Below are positions 40,945-52,292 of a stretch of DNA of 64,000 bases, in pieces. The stretch covers positions 54,841,451 to 54,905,450 of the forward strand of contig NC_080164.1 in NCBI RefSeq assembly GCF_950295315.1, read 5' to 3'. This stretch comes from Erinaceus europaeus. Taxonomy: Eukaryota; Chordata; Mammalia; Eulipotyphla; Erinaceidae. Each line of letters begins with the position of its first letter. Within the stretch, counting starts at the first letter, position 1. The notes beneath the pieces were generated by a model. It was given only the letters and a program-made list of their open reading frames with translations. It was not told the origin of the DNA and did no database searches. A program made the translations under genes and the position numbers.

Positions 40945-41080
40945 CACTATGTGAGAACTCCATACATATCATTTAATACAAGCCTATGAGATTAGTATTT
41001 TATATGTTTTAAATAGTAAAAGTGATACTTAAACTAAATTGCCCAGTAACTAGTGGCAGAGGATTTTAATCCATACTTTG
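40945..41080 (-). repeat. MIR
   Basis: ACATATCATTTAATACAAGC, AACTAAATTGCCCAGTAACT, AGTGGCAGAGGATTTTAATC: inverted MIR with decayed middle. Confidence 0.7.
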
Positions 41081-41343
41081 GATTTCAGTGGCCTTATTTT
41101 GGCCATTAAATATTTTGAAGGCAAGATAGGCTAGAGGAGAAAATTATACTGAAGAAAACATGGTTGTATTTACCCATAATGCCAAGCCTAAGTCTTATAC
41201 ATAAGTATTCAAAATGATTATGAAGTGAATGTATAATAAACAAAATATAATTTCCAATTGAACTTCAAATTGAGTGTGGCATATTTTCTCAATATGAACA
41301 TGTTTTTCTCCATTTAAACAAACAACATAAAAAACTTCTTATA

Positions 41344-41595
41344 GAGAGAGGCAGGGACTGGGAGTATGGACCGACCAGTCAACGTCCATGTTCAGCAGGG
41401 AAGCAATTACAGAAGCCAGACCTTCCACCTTCTGCAACCCACAACGACCCTGGGTCCATGCTCCCAGAGGGATAGAGAATGGGAAAGCTATCAGGGGAGG
41501 GGATGGGATATGGAGATTGGGTGGTGGGAATTGTGTACCCCTCCTACCCTATGGTTTTGTTAATTTATCCTTTCTTAAATAAAAAATAAATTTAA
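41344..41595 (+). mobile_element. Family F 3' fragment F9, young
   Basis: Sense, 5' truncated at GAGAGAGGCAGGGACTGGG, ends AAATAAAAAATAAATTTAA. Perfect 13-bp duplication AAAACTTCTTATA at 41331-41343 and 41596-41608. Confidence 0.92.
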
Positions 41596-41869
41596 AAAAC
41601 TTCTTATACTTCTAACAACTTGGAAAACCAAATAAGAGCTTTATCACACATGTTGAGAAGTTTCTGAAGATGTCAGCATCAGATATTTGTAGGAACAAAA
41701 CTTTGAGAATAGCCCAAAAAAACTTGCAAAAGAGAGTTTCATGTCAAACCAATACCACAATAAGTAAAACAAGTGAAAGGAACAAGTCCTAAGTGTTTTT
41801 TCCCCCACCTGAGTTTTGTACCTGCATGACCATTCCCGCAGATTTCCCCACCCCCATCACTCCCCAGTC

Positions 41870-41995
41870 AGATTTTGAGAGACAGAAAGATAAGGAGAAT
41901 CATCATGTCATCTCTCATGAAGCTTCCCCCATGCTGGATCCTTGTGCTTCATAAAATGTTACTCTACCAGATGTGTCATCTCTCAGCCTCCTAAC
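41870..41995 (-). repeat. Unclassified SINE, inverted
   Basis: GAGAGACAGAAAGATAAGGA body, TCATGAAGCTTCCCCCATGC, head TACTCTACCAGATGTGTCAT. Confidence 0.5.
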
Positions 41996-42423
41996 ACTGA
42001 GTGATCAATCAATTATTTGATGGATTATAGAAGAAGTAACTTGGCTGTTGCCACCAGCGTATCCCCCGCTCCTCCACTAAACAGTAGTAGTGCAAAATTT
42101 ATCATAAGCTTAAGAAAGAAAACTGGATACCGAATCCCAATATATACAGAGAGAGGACCATACCAATTCAGCAAGCTCCTGCCAACCAGGCAGCAACAGG
42201 AAACATCCAGACATGGTAAAAAATTAGAACACTAGGTACAAAGATAAAATCCCAAAACTTTTGAAGAGATAAGCATGTGAGGTTCAAATAAATGGCAGTT
42301 TGTGGCACTGGATTTCTTGCTGGCTACACTGCTAGAAAACAATTGACCAATATCATTGAGGAGCTGAGGAAAATTATACTGAGAAAAATTAGCTTTCAGA
42401 TGAGGATACAAAATATCACTTTT
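41996..42423. other. No recognisable feature
   Basis: Includes a 72-codon open frame at 42017-42235 without recognised motifs; I do not call it a gene. Confidence 0.45.
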
Positions 42424-42636
42424 GGGGTCAGGTGGTAGCACACCTGGTTGAGTGCACATGTTACAATGTGCAAAGACCCAGGTTCGAGCCCCCAGTCTCC
42501 ACCTGTAGGGGAAAGCTTCACAAGTGGTGAAGCAGTGCTGCAGGTGTATCTCTATCTCTCTCCCTCTCTATTACCTCCTTCCCTCTCAATTTCTGCCTGT
42601 GTCTGTCCAGTAAATAAATATATTTTTTTAAAAAAA
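42424..42636 (+). repeat. SINE-B
   Basis: GGGGTCAGGTGGTAGCACAC head, CAGGTTCGAGCCCC. Flanks AATATCACTTTT and ATTATCACTTTT. Confidence 0.93.
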
Positions 42637-42698
42637 TTATCACTTTTGCATATCCAAAGATTCAGAAATTTTATCATTTAATATTTGAGGTAACTGGG

Positions 42699-42826
42699 TA
42701 GGGGTAGATAGCATAATGGTATGCAAAGAGATTCTCATGCCTGAGACTCCACAAAGTCTTAGGTTCAATCCCCCACACTACCATAAACCAGAGCTGAGCA
42801 GTACTCTGGTAAAAAGAAAAAAAAAA
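42699..42826 (+). repeat. SINE-D
   Basis: GGTAGGGGTAGATAGCATAA head, CTTAGGTTCAATCCCCC, GAGCTGAGCAGTACTCTGG. Confidence 0.9.
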
Positions 42827-42949
42827 GTTGAAATGACTAACTTGGGAGGTATGTTAGCAAAGTGAGTGATGAATACAAGGTGGGAAAAGAGATACATGTT
42901 TCAGAACTAATGCCAGTGAGACATACGGTAGACTTAAAATACATTGTAT

Positions 42950-43055
42950 TGGGCAGGGAAGATAGCATAATGATTAAGCCTGAGGCTCTGAAGTCCCAGG
43001 TTCAGTTCCCTGCACAGTGTTCTGGTAAAGCAAAGAAAAGCAAAACAAAACAAAC
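42950..43055 (+). repeat. SINE-D, internally deleted
   Basis: Head jumps from ATGATTAAG to CCTGAGGCTCTG, and the CCATAAGCCAGAGCTG part is missing. Tail (CAAAA)n. Confidence 0.85.
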
Positions 43056-43086
43056 ATATAGTGTATTTGGATTACTACTAATTACC

Positions 43087-43975
43087 TATATCCATGTCCA
43101 ACAACAGATGAGTGGCTGAGCAAGTTGTGGTATATATACACAATGGAATACTACTCAGCTGTAAAAAATGGTGACTTCACCATTTTCAGCCAATCTTGGA
43201 TGGACCTTGAAAAAACCATGTTGGGTGAAATAAGTCAGAAACTGAAGGATGAATATGGGATGATCTCACTCTCAGGCAGAAGTTGAAAACAAGATTAGAA
43301 AAGAAAACACAAGTCGAACCTGAAATGGAATTGGAGTATTACACCAAATGTCGTTTTCGACAGGTTAGGTTGTTTTCGCCAGGCTGGCTTCACGGGCAGG
43401 TAACAGACGACCAGGGACTCATGGCTGGGTTGTAGGCAGTATCTCTTTATTCATGCAGGACGCAGCACAATCTAAGCCGAGCTAAGCTAAACTCAAGGTA
43501 AAGTACAGTACTACTCACAATGTTGTCTTTATATATACTTGCCAAGTAAGGTGGAAACAGGATGTGACATAGAGAGGGTGGAGAGAAAAGTGACTGGTGA
43601 AAATCAGAGTGTGACTAAGAAGGGATCAGGGTGTGACAAGGAGGGGGTGGAGCAGGCGAGAATCCTATCACTGAACCACAAATGCCCTGGAGGGAGGTGG
43701 AACTTGTTAACAGTGGTTATGTAAATAGAATAGTGTTAAGCAGGGGGGATTTAAACCAAATGAAACAGAAGGGGTCTCATGCATACCAACAACCAAAGTA
43801 AAAGACTCTGGGGTGGGTGGGTTGGTGGGGAGAATACAGGTCCATGAAAGATGATGAATGACGTAGTGGGGGTTGTATTGTTAAATGGGAATCTGGGGAA
43901 TGTTATGCATGTACAAACTATTGTATTTACTGTTGAATGTAAAGCATTAATTCCCCAATAAATAAATTATTTTAA
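43087..43975 (+). mobile_element. L1 3' end split by LTR
   Basis: ORF2 C-terminal codons from CAGATGAGTGGCTGAGCAAG and 3' UTR to TTAATTCCCCAATAAATAAA. The LTR at 43349-43791 sits at the ACCAAA of TTGCACCAAAGTAAA. 5' truncated. Confidence 0.9.
43349..43791 (-). mobile_element. Solo LTR, ERV2-like
   Basis: 443 bp, termini TGTCG ... CAACA, with 6-bp duplication ACCAAA at 43343-43348 and 43792-43797. On the minus strand: TATATATAAAG (inverse of about 43527-43540), AATAAA (inverse of 43446-43451) and a U5 containing CTGTTACCTGCCCGTGAAGC, shared with the LTR at 15.8 kb. U3 has imperfect GTCACA/CCCTC repeats. No gag, pol or env remains. Confidence 0.9.
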
Positions 43976-43992
43976 AAAAAATTATAGTCAGG

Positions 43993-44280
43993 GGAGCCGG
44001 GTGGTAGCACAGCGGGTTAAGTGCAGGTGGCGCAAAGCACAATGACCGGCATAAGGATCCTGGTTCAAGCCCCTGGCTCCCCACCTGCAGGGGAGTCGCT
44101 TCACAATCGGTGAAGCAGGTCTGCTGGTGTCTTTCTCTCTCCCTCTCTGTCTTCCCCTCCTCTCTCCATTTCTCTGTGTCCTATTCAACAATGACAATGT
44201 CAATAACAACAACAATAACTACAACAATAAAACAACAAGGGCAACAAAAGGGAATAAATAAATAAATAAATAATTTTTAA
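43993..44280 (+). repeat. SINE-A
   Basis: GGGGAGCCGGGTGGTAGCAC head, AAC/AAT linker, (AAAT)n tail. Confidence 0.93.
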
Positions 44281-44711
44281 AATTAGAAAAAATTAAAATT
44301 AAATTTAAATTTAAAAAATTATACTCAGGTTATCTTACAGTCTTGTAACCCAAGTAATCACAAGTGAAAAGAAAAAACTATACTCAGTTATCACATCTAG
44401 AGATTTTATTCCTATCAGACCCAGATTGGTATATTTTAAAAGCTTCTCAAATGATTCTAATGCCTTTATGAGGTTGGGAAAATCTGACAACTATATATGT
44501 GACTGGACAAAATAAGAACCAAATAAATAGTAATTTCAAAAACTTGTGGGGGGAATTTTTAAGAGAAAACTTCCAAAAGAAAAAGAGAGAGAGAGAGAAC
44601 TTCCAGATAGAAGTAGACTTTTTTGTTTGTTTGTTTGAAGTAGACTTTACTTAAATAAATGAGGAGTTATTGTTTTTTTTATTTGCTTTGCGTTTCTACT
44701 TCTTTTTTTTT
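44281..44711. other. Unassigned, with (GA)n
   Basis: AT-rich sequence with a short (GA)n at about 44584-44598; no exon or repeat family identified. Confidence 0.5.
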
Positions 44712-44756
44712 TTACATGCATAACATTCCCCAGATTCCCATTTAACAATAAATAAT
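44712..44756 (-). mobile_element. L1 3' UTR scrap, inverted
   Basis: TTTACATGCATAACATTCCC and CAGATTCCCATTTAACAATA only. Confidence 0.7.
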
Positions 44757-46059
44757 AAATAAATGAGTAGTTATTTTTTTAAGATCCTCACCAGCACAGG
44801 CTTCTAAGGCTCACTGAGGTTTCTTGGGCATGGGGGGAGAATGTCTATAGTCCCAGCCCAGTAAGGGTCACTTACCAATACTAATTCTCTTCCCTGTCTT
44901 ATGTTTCTTTTTCTTCCAACTGCAAAAATGATTCTAGATTAAAGAAGAGACTAGCCAAGTTTCAGAACAAGGATACATTTTTATTTTCCTGAAAAAAGCT
45001 CAGTATAAGCCACATATAGGTAGTTTTATTATTTTATTTTACTAGCATTGAAATCAATACCTGCCTCAAAAAAAAAAAATCAGCATTAGAGTAATTACAT
45101 ACTTTTGTGCTGAGTGATCATGTGTAAACTCCAGAGGATGGTGCTACTCACCTTTCAGAAATTGCCCCATTCCTGTGTAATTGATATGTCTCCAAGTCTT
45201 ACTGACCTAAGAATAAGGCCATGCAGCTTAATATCGAAACCACAGCTCTGTGCCCATAGAGACAGACTGTCCATACTCTGTTGGATCTACATACTTATCT
45301 GTGCTTCCCACATATTCAAGGAATATTTAGGTGTTGCTTATCATCTCTGTAAGTACTTTATTCATAAGACCATCCCCGAGGCACAGGAACATGTTCATGT
45401 GTGTATGTTGGGGGAATTTCATAAATATTTTCATTACTGGTCACTTAAGACCTCTGTTTCTTTATACTACTACTTATACGTTCCACTCTTCCTATCTGAC
45501 ATGGTAGGTTTAAAAAAAAAGTAAATACACATCTAGTATCAGAGGTAAAGGACAGAGTAGAAGAGAAACACAGGCAGTATTTTCTTCTACAGAGTGCTGG
45601 CCCAGTGCTGTATGAACTATACTGCAGGGTGAATGCAGGATGTCCCGCATGTGGCATTATTCATTTAGCAATCACATTTACCACAAACTTGCAAAGTTTA
45701 TACATTTCAAGCCCTTCCAAAGCCTTGGAAGTGGGGGATTTCCAATGATGTGTGGTTATCTATCAGTCTTTGCAAAATTAAGTCTGTTAAGACTGCTGTG
45801 TCCTCAATCCAACTCTTCCTCTAACACACATTTATATCATGGGACATTGGAGTGACAGTGAACATTTTTGGGCTTATGCTGAATTGGAGACTTAAGGATA
45901 CATTTAATTTGGGTTGTGTATGATATTTTACATACTTCATAATCACTTTTGTCTACAGGTAAGCTATTGTTATCTGTCTTGGTGTAGGGTTGATCTTGGT
46001 AATACTCCTACCATTGAACCAACTCACCTCGTATTGTGATAGTTAAAAACTGAATGTTC
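44757..46059. other. Unassigned 1.3 kb
   Basis: The longest stretch without a recognisable repeat in this part. A 136-residue open frame (45114-45524) has hydrophobic segments but no domain I know and no intron/exon support. Confidence 0.45.
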
Positions 46060-46845
46060 CAAGTCTCTGATTGTCAGAGAAATGCAAATAAAGACAACAA
46101 TGAGATATCACTTCACTCCTGTGAGAATGTCATACATCAGAAAAGGTAACAGCAGCAAATGCTGGAGAGGGTGTGGGGTCAAAGGAACCCTCCTGCACTG
46201 CTGGTGGGAATGTCAATTGGTCCAGCCTCTGTGGAGAACAGTCTGGAGAACTCTCACAAGGCTAGAAATGGACCTACCCTATGACCCTGCAATTCCTCTC
46301 CTGGGGATAGATCCTAAGGAACCCAACACATTCATCCAAAAAGATCTGTGTACACATATGTTCTTGGCAGCACAATTTGTAATAGCCAAAACCTGGAAGC
46401 AACCCAGGTGTCCAACAACAGATGAGTGGCTGAGCAAGTTGTGGTATATATACACAATGGAATACTACTCAGCTGTAAAAAATGGTGACTTCACCATTTT
46501 CAGCCGATCTTGGATGGACCTTGAAAAAATCATGTTGAGTGAAATAAGTCAGAAACAGAAGGATGAATATGGGATGATCTCACTCTCAGGCAGAAGTTGA
46601 AAAACAAGATCAGAAAAGAAAACACAAGTAGAACCTGAAATGGAATTGGCATATTGCACCAAAGTAAAGGACTCTGGGGTGGGTGGGTGGGGAGAATACA
46701 GGTCCATGAAAGAGGATAAATGACATAGTGGGGGTTGTATTGTTAAATGGGAAACTGGGGAATGTTATGCATGTACAAACTATTGTATTTACTGTTGAAT
46801 GTAAAACATTAATTCCCCAATAAAGAAATAAATTTTTTAAAAAAG
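46060..46845 (+). pseudogene. L1 ORF2 C-terminus with 3' UTR
   Basis: A 172-codon frame (46082-46600) encodes the end of L1 ORF2: [39 protein letters not shown] and [12 protein letters not shown] are standard landmarks. The complete 3' UTR follows, ending CCCCAATAAAGAAATAAA. The ORF2 endonuclease and reverse transcriptase domains are absent (5' truncation), so it cannot move. It is the best reference in the window for the local L1 3' end. Confidence 0.95.
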
Positions 46846-47095
46846 AAGCAGAATTTAGAAGCAGACCAACATAAATAAAGTCAGGGCCAAAGGAAAAAAA
46901 AAAATGGACCAAAAAAACAAAGACATGGATATAGATAGATATAAAGTCAACCCATATCTGTGACCTGAGGAAAACTATTTCAGTTTCCACTGGAGGGGAT
47001 TGGGGACACAGAAATTTGGTGGTGGGAACAGTGTGGAATTATACACTTATTATGTTATAATTTTGTAAATCACTAATAAAAGTAAATGAAATTTT
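46846..47095 (+). mobile_element. Older L1-type 3' UTR end
   Basis: TGGTGGTGGGAACAGTGTGG, TTATGTTATAATTTTGTAAA, CACTAATAAAAGTAAATG; sense version of the ends at 11.4 and 34.5 kb. Confidence 0.65.
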
Positions 47096-47489
47096 TAAAA
47101 GAAAGGAAGTGCTCCCAATGGTCATCAACTAAGGGATAGGGAGAGAAGCAAGATAAGAAAACAGAACTCAAACACAAAGTTCAGGCAAAGTCACCAGTGG
47201 GCAGCCTCAGCAGGACCCTGCAGGGAACATCAAAGTGTAGCCTACATCCCAGAACTTGCCGTAATCCAAGGCAAGGTTGCTGGACTTTAGGACTGACCAG
47301 GTGCCAGTCAACCACTGACTAAAGTCCACTCTGGTTGCATGTAAATTCCCAGACATTTCTCCTTGAATAGGCAAAGCAGTTCCAATATCCAAGGACAGAC
47401 ATCCAAAGAGGATCACAGGGGTGAAAAAAAAAAAAAGAAAAGAAGTTTAAAAGTAGCATTAATAATAGCCAGTGACCTCTTAAGAGGTC
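47096..47489. other. Unassigned, with internal A-run
   Basis: GAAAAAAAAAAAAAGAAAAG at about 47424 could end an old retroposed sequence. Its source is not recognised. Confidence 0.35.
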
Positions 47490-47493
47490 TCTC

Positions 47494-48926
47494 TGTTGCA
47501 GAATTCACCCCCAAACACGAGACCAGAGCTGGATATGGTGGAAAAGAGAGGAGTTTACTTCAATGGTGGGCAAGAGAACTGGATAACTCCAGAAGTTCTC
47601 TGCACCAGACAAAGGAACAGCACGGGCTTATATGGAGTTTTATATCTCGGTTACAAAGGGAATGCAGACATTGACACAGTGCAGGCACATCATCTTTGGC
47701 CCTAGTGCTTCTTAGTTACAGGCATCTTCTTCTTCTTCTAGCGTTTGCCCTTCTTCCGTAGCCAGTCAACAGCATCAGGTGCAGCCTGATGTATAGTTTC
47801 GAGACCTCCTTTGAATCTGGAGAGGTGGCAGTCGTTGACTATGTGGGTCATAGTCTGTCTGTAGCCGCAGGGGCAGTTCAGGTCATCTCTGGCTCCCCAG
47901 TGATGGAACATAGCGGCGCACCATGGCCTGTTCAATAACGATTGAGGAGGGCCCAATCATAACGAGCTAGGTCAAAGCCGGGTTGACGCTTGCAAGGGTT
48001 TGTGATGAGGTGTTTGTTCTTTACCTCAGCTGACTGCCAACTCTGTTTCCAAGAGTCTGGAACAGAGAAGATTAGTGTAGGCGTAGGAGACCAGATTGGA
48101 TGATGAGACGTCAAGCGTTGGACAGGGTGGGCAAAGATATCCGCGTATATTGGCAGGTCCGTTCGAGCATAGACGTGGGAAATGAACTTAGATGATGCCG
48201 CATCCCAACGAATATCTGGCGGGGTGATGTTGCTAAGAACTGGCAGCCATGGAACTGGGGTGGAATGGATGGTTCCAGAAATTATCTTCATGGAGGAGTA
48301 TAATTTGGAATCGACCAAGTGGACATGGGGGCTTTGGAACCATACTGGGGCACAGTATTCTGCAGTGGAATAGCATAATGCCAGAGATAATGATCGTAGT
48401 GTGGAAGCGCTCCCGCCCCATGAGGAGCTGGCCAGTCTTGCAATGATGTTGTTCCTCGTGCCCACCTTTGCTGCAGTTTTTATGAGATGTTCGTGAAATG
48501 ACAGAGTGCGATCTAGAGTAACGTCAAGATAGACTGGCTGGGCTTCATGTCGGATTCTCGTATCGTCAAGCTGCACATTAAGCTCACGCGAGGCCGAGGC
48601 ATGGAATAGGTGGAAAACAGATGATACCGTTTTTTGCAGTGCTAGGGATTAGTCGCCATTTTTTACAGTAATCAGATATCAGAGACATGTCTTTCATGAG
48701 TGTTTCCTCGAGGATGTCAAACTTGGATGCCTGAGTTGCACAGCAGATGTCGTCGGCGTAGATGAACTTCCTTGAAGAAGTTTCTGGGTGGTCGGGCGTC
48801 TCATCTCTTCTGGCTAGGCTGGATTCCTCCCTAGCTATCCTGCTTAGAAATGTGGAGGGAGGATGTATGGTAGGCACATCAGGCTCAAGGGAAGCATAAG
48901 GTTATATTCATCTATTTTCTACTTCA
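47494..48926 (-). mobile_element. Candidate ERV1-like LTR interrupted by Vingi
   Basis: Plus-strand termini TGTTGCAGAATTC ... CTACTTCA with 4-bp flanks TCTC (47490-47493 and 48927-48930). Minus strand holds CCATATAAGCCCGTGC (TATA-like). Only about 245 bp without the Vingi insert, short for an LTR, so this may be a fragment or a coincidence. Confidence 0.4.
47693..48871 (-). mobile_element. Vingi-type non-LTR retrotransposon, 5' truncated
   Basis: Minus strand encodes the back half of a reverse transcriptase protein in three pieces (48877-48584, 48576-47932, 47956-47738), broken by frameshifts near 48,600 and 47,945. Visible motifs: FIYADD catalytic box, then CKKWRLIPSTAK, LDVTLDRTLSFHEHL, a thumb-like region, and a C-terminal CCHC-like knuckle (CPCGYRQTMTHIVNDC). 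No RNase H follows, as expected for Vingi rather than Ingi. 3' end is (GAA)n, not poly(A). Possible duplication AGGCACATCA at 47683-47692 and 48872-48881. Endonuclease domain missing; inactive copy. Confidence 0.85.
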
Positions 48927-48989
48927 TCTCTACTGCTCTATCCTATGAATTCTGTGTCATTGAGGTACCAGAGATGCTCAATGAGGTTA

Positions 48990-49207
48990 ACAAGAAGAGC
49001 CACACGTATAACCATATGCAAGGATCTGCGTTCAAGCCCTCAGTTCTCGCCTGCAAGGGGGAAAGTTTCACAGGTGGTGAAGCAGTGGTGCAGGTGTTTC
49101 TTTTTACCTTTTCCCTTCTATCCCCCCTCCCTCTCAATTTCTCTCTGTCCTATCAAATAAGAGAAGGAAGGAGGGAGGGAAGGAGGAAGAAAAGGAAGGA
49201 AGGAAGG
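48990..49207 (+). repeat. SINE-B with (GGAA)n tail
   Basis: Diverged head, GATCTGCGTTCAAGCCCTCA, body, then (GGAA/GGGA)n at 49163-49207 in the tail position. Confidence 0.82.
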
Positions 49208-49353
49208 AGTCGCTTAAACAGTTATAATTGTCCTGAGAATGCTGCTGGCATTGTGGCCAGCTTATCTGGATCCCATCCACCTTCAAGGTTAAGCACTTTT
49301 TTTTCATGACACATTGCTGAGTGAAAACTGTGCTAACTCAACTTATGTTTGTT

Positions 49354-49355
<2 letters not shown>

Positions 49356-49395
<40 letters not shown>
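49356..49395. repeat. (GT)n microsatellite
   Basis: About 20 perfect GT units. Confidence 0.97.
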
Positions 49396-49399
<4 letters not shown>

Positions 49400-49514
49400 T
49401 CTCTTCAGTCAGCCTATGAAAAACGGAACACACATCTTAAACATTGTTATGTCTTCTAGACCTAGGACAAAATCTTTTAGTTAAAGCGTTTTGGTGCTTG
49501 TTTTCATTTTTGCT

Positions 49515-49692
49515 AATAAAATTTATCAAGCATTACTAATGTAGCAGGGACAGTTTTACGTTCACTAAGTACTATTATTGTTCTTTTTTTAGCTGATAAT
49601 AGTTTAAATAACTTACCCAAATCTCATCATTAGTGAGCAGTGGCTCCAAGGGTCAAATTCACCTGTTAGATTCTAGAGCTTGTGCTCTTCAC
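49515..49692 (-). repeat. MIR, diverged
   Basis: AATAACTTACCCAAATCTCA, GAGCAGTGGCTCCAAGGGTC and TAGAGCTTGTGCTCTTCACC fit inverted MIR. Confidence 0.6.
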
Positions 49693-49814
49693 CACTAAGT
49701 TAGCCTACATCCTATGACATTCCTACTGACTAAACTACAGCCAGGTTGCACTTGCTCCTGACTAATTTTGAATGTATTGAGTAACCAGTTTTGCCCACAA
49801 CTAACTCGGATTGT

Positions 49815-50177
49815 TTTTTTTTTTTTTTTTTTTTTTTCTTCCTCCAGGGTTATTGCTGGGCTCGGTGCCTGCACCATGAATCCACCGCGCCTGGAGGCCA
49901 TTTTTCCCCCCTTTTGTTGCCCTTGTTGTAGCTTCGTTGTGGCTATTATTATTGCCCTTGTTGACGCAATTCGTTGTTGGATAGGACAGAGAGAAATGGA
50001 GAGAGGAGGGGAAGACAGAGAAGGGGAGAGAAAGATAGACACCTGCAGACCTGCTTCACCGCCTGTGAAGCGACTCCCTTGCAGGTGGGGAGCCGGGGGC
50101 TCGAACCGGGATCCTTACGCCGGTCCCTGCGCTTTGCGCCACATGCGCTTAACCCACTGCGCCACCGCCCGACCCCC
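49815..50177 (-). repeat. SINE-A, long form, young
   Basis: Inverted; T-run of 24, complete 3' module, intact Pol III boxes (GGCTCGAACCGGGATCC). Flanked by CGGATTGTTTT on both sides. Confidence 0.96.
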
Positions 50178-50740
50178 CGGATTGTTTTAAAGTGAAGTTG
50201 TAAGACTGAAAATAATTAAAAAGAAACCACTTGGAAACAGCAGGAAGGGGTGATATATAGAAGCCTATTTTGACATTTTGATGTGCATTTAAGCACACAA
50301 CTCCGAGCTATAAAAAGCCACTATACTAAGATTTCAAAAGCATTCAAAATCAAATTGCCTTATTAATTTTTCAGAGAACTGTAAATGACATTCTATCATC
50401 TCCAGGGAAATCTTTTCTTAAAGCCGCAAGTCCCCTAGTGACTGGGATGAATAAATAGGCCTCCTTCCTTTGCCTTACTCCACTCTGCCCAAAAGAAAGC
50501 CATCTCATTTTAAGATTTCAACTTTATTTATTGAAGTTTTAACTATTTAAACTGAAAGCAAGAAAAGCTATTTTATGTTAGTGTGGTAGTAGAAACCTAC
50601 GTTCTTGCCAAATGGTGGAAGATTGGACAAGGTTGTTATTAAGTTTGAATCTCCTCATTTAATTAATAATGTCCACTACCACCCTCCTTTTTCTCCTATG
50701 AGGAAAAAGAAAAGCTATATGAAATCTTGACTGTTGATTA
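50178..50740. other. No recognisable feature
   Basis: Repeat-free sequence; could be conserved or unique DNA, not testable here. Confidence 0.45.
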
Positions 50741-51024
50741 TTTATTTATTTTCCCTTTTGTTGCTCTTGTTGTCTTTTTATTGTTGTTGTAGTTATTATT
50801 GTTGTTATTGATGTTGTCGTTGTTGGATAGGACAGAGAGAAATGGAGAGAGGAGCGAAGACAGAGAGGGGGAAAGAGAAAGACAGACACCTGCAGACCTG
50901 CTTCACCGCCTGTGAAGTGACTCCCTTGCAGGTGGGGAGCCGAGAGCTTGAACCGAGATCCTTATGCCAGTCCTTGTGCTTTGCGCCACGTGCGCTTAAC
51001 CCGCTGTGCTACTGCCTGGCTCCC
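50741..51024 (-). repeat. SINE-A
   Basis: Inverted; flanked by GACTGTTGATT on both sides. Confidence 0.95.
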
Positions 51025-52199
51025 CTCGACTGTTGATTTTTTAACCAGCTCACCCTTTGTGTATTGAGTGAAAGGCTCTATATCATGAACCACTGGGTTT
51101 CTTCAAAGACTTCAGAGGAAAAGTCAGTTGTTTTGGGGTCTAGAATTAGGCTGGTAGACATTAAGTAATTTGCTTGCAAGTTCTCTGAAGGGAGTGATCA
51201 TACTGTAACCATGTTGCTTTTCATAAGGCAAAACTTTGCAAACAAGTTCCTAGGACCTTGTAAACTATTTGAACCTCAATACAAGTATAAAAATACTAGC
51301 ACATCATTATGTCCCAGCTACCAAAAAATAATAGTAATAAGTAAGTTTAGCTACCCACTGAATGTGGAAACTCCAATAATAGTTATGACTTACTTGAGCA
51401 TAGAATTTTCATTTTGAAAAATGAAAGGCCTCCAAGAAGTATTTATCCAAAATTAGCATCCAATAACAACACCTTAGGAAATTTCTATTTGGGCAGCATT
51501 TGTAGCTGGATCTGGTTACAGTTAATAAATCTAATGCTAGAGCTGTTGACCTCAGGAAGACAAGTGTTCGTTCATATTCTGGCATATAAGAAATATGCTG
51601 GATTAAATTGCTTTGAGACTTACTCTGTTTGCTTGGGTTTCTGGCCAGCATTTCTCATAATGAATTAATGGTATTTTCTGGGACAGAATGATAATTTGGT
51701 GAAAGGTGAAATATACTGGAACTTTTCTTGGGGAAATGGGGAAATATACCCTTGTGACAATAACAATCATATAAATCAACATTAATTCAATAAAGATACA
51801 CAGAAAATTAAAAAGAACTACTCAGCTGAGCCCAAATTAAACTGCTGGTACACAAAATTATAAACAAATATAATGGTCATTGTTATAACCCCCAAAAAAC
51901 AGAATTAATGGATTCATAGCATTTTCATTTCTTCTCCAAATAAGTTTCTCTGTTATTTTTACAATTCCCAAAATAAATGCCCATTTGTGCATATTGTCTA
52001 CTAATTAGCCCTATATTAATCGAACTCATATGTTAAATGGACACTGTGTTCCAGAAATCTAGTAGGTCATGGAGATACAAAAATGACACCGATAAATCAA
52101 CTCTGTAGCCCAAAAATCGTTTGAAGGATACAGAAGAGATCTTTTGTCCTCAAAACACATATCAGATCTTATCTCCTTAATCTTTTATTTGGGAAACTT
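51025..52199. other. No recognisable feature
   Basis: About 1.2 kb free of recognisable repeats. Part of 52025-52130 weakly resembles an L2 end. No exon-like frame with known motifs. Confidence 0.45.
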
Positions 52200-52292
52200 T
52201 TATTGTGTTTCCAAAATTGTTAGGTACTAGAATGATAAAAATGAGAATACAATCTCCACAACCAAAAGCTTTCACCCTTACAGGAAAATTAG

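Noticed and set aside
45114..45524. 136-residue plus-strand open frame with hydrophobic segments
   Set aside because: No known domain, no splice or promoter context, and a residue mix typical of translated AT-rich non-coding DNA.
47738..48877. Minus-strand frames that could be called a jockey-like host gene
   Set aside because: Reverse transcriptase motifs, frameshifts, truncation and flanking repeats identify a dead retrotransposon, not a domesticated gene.
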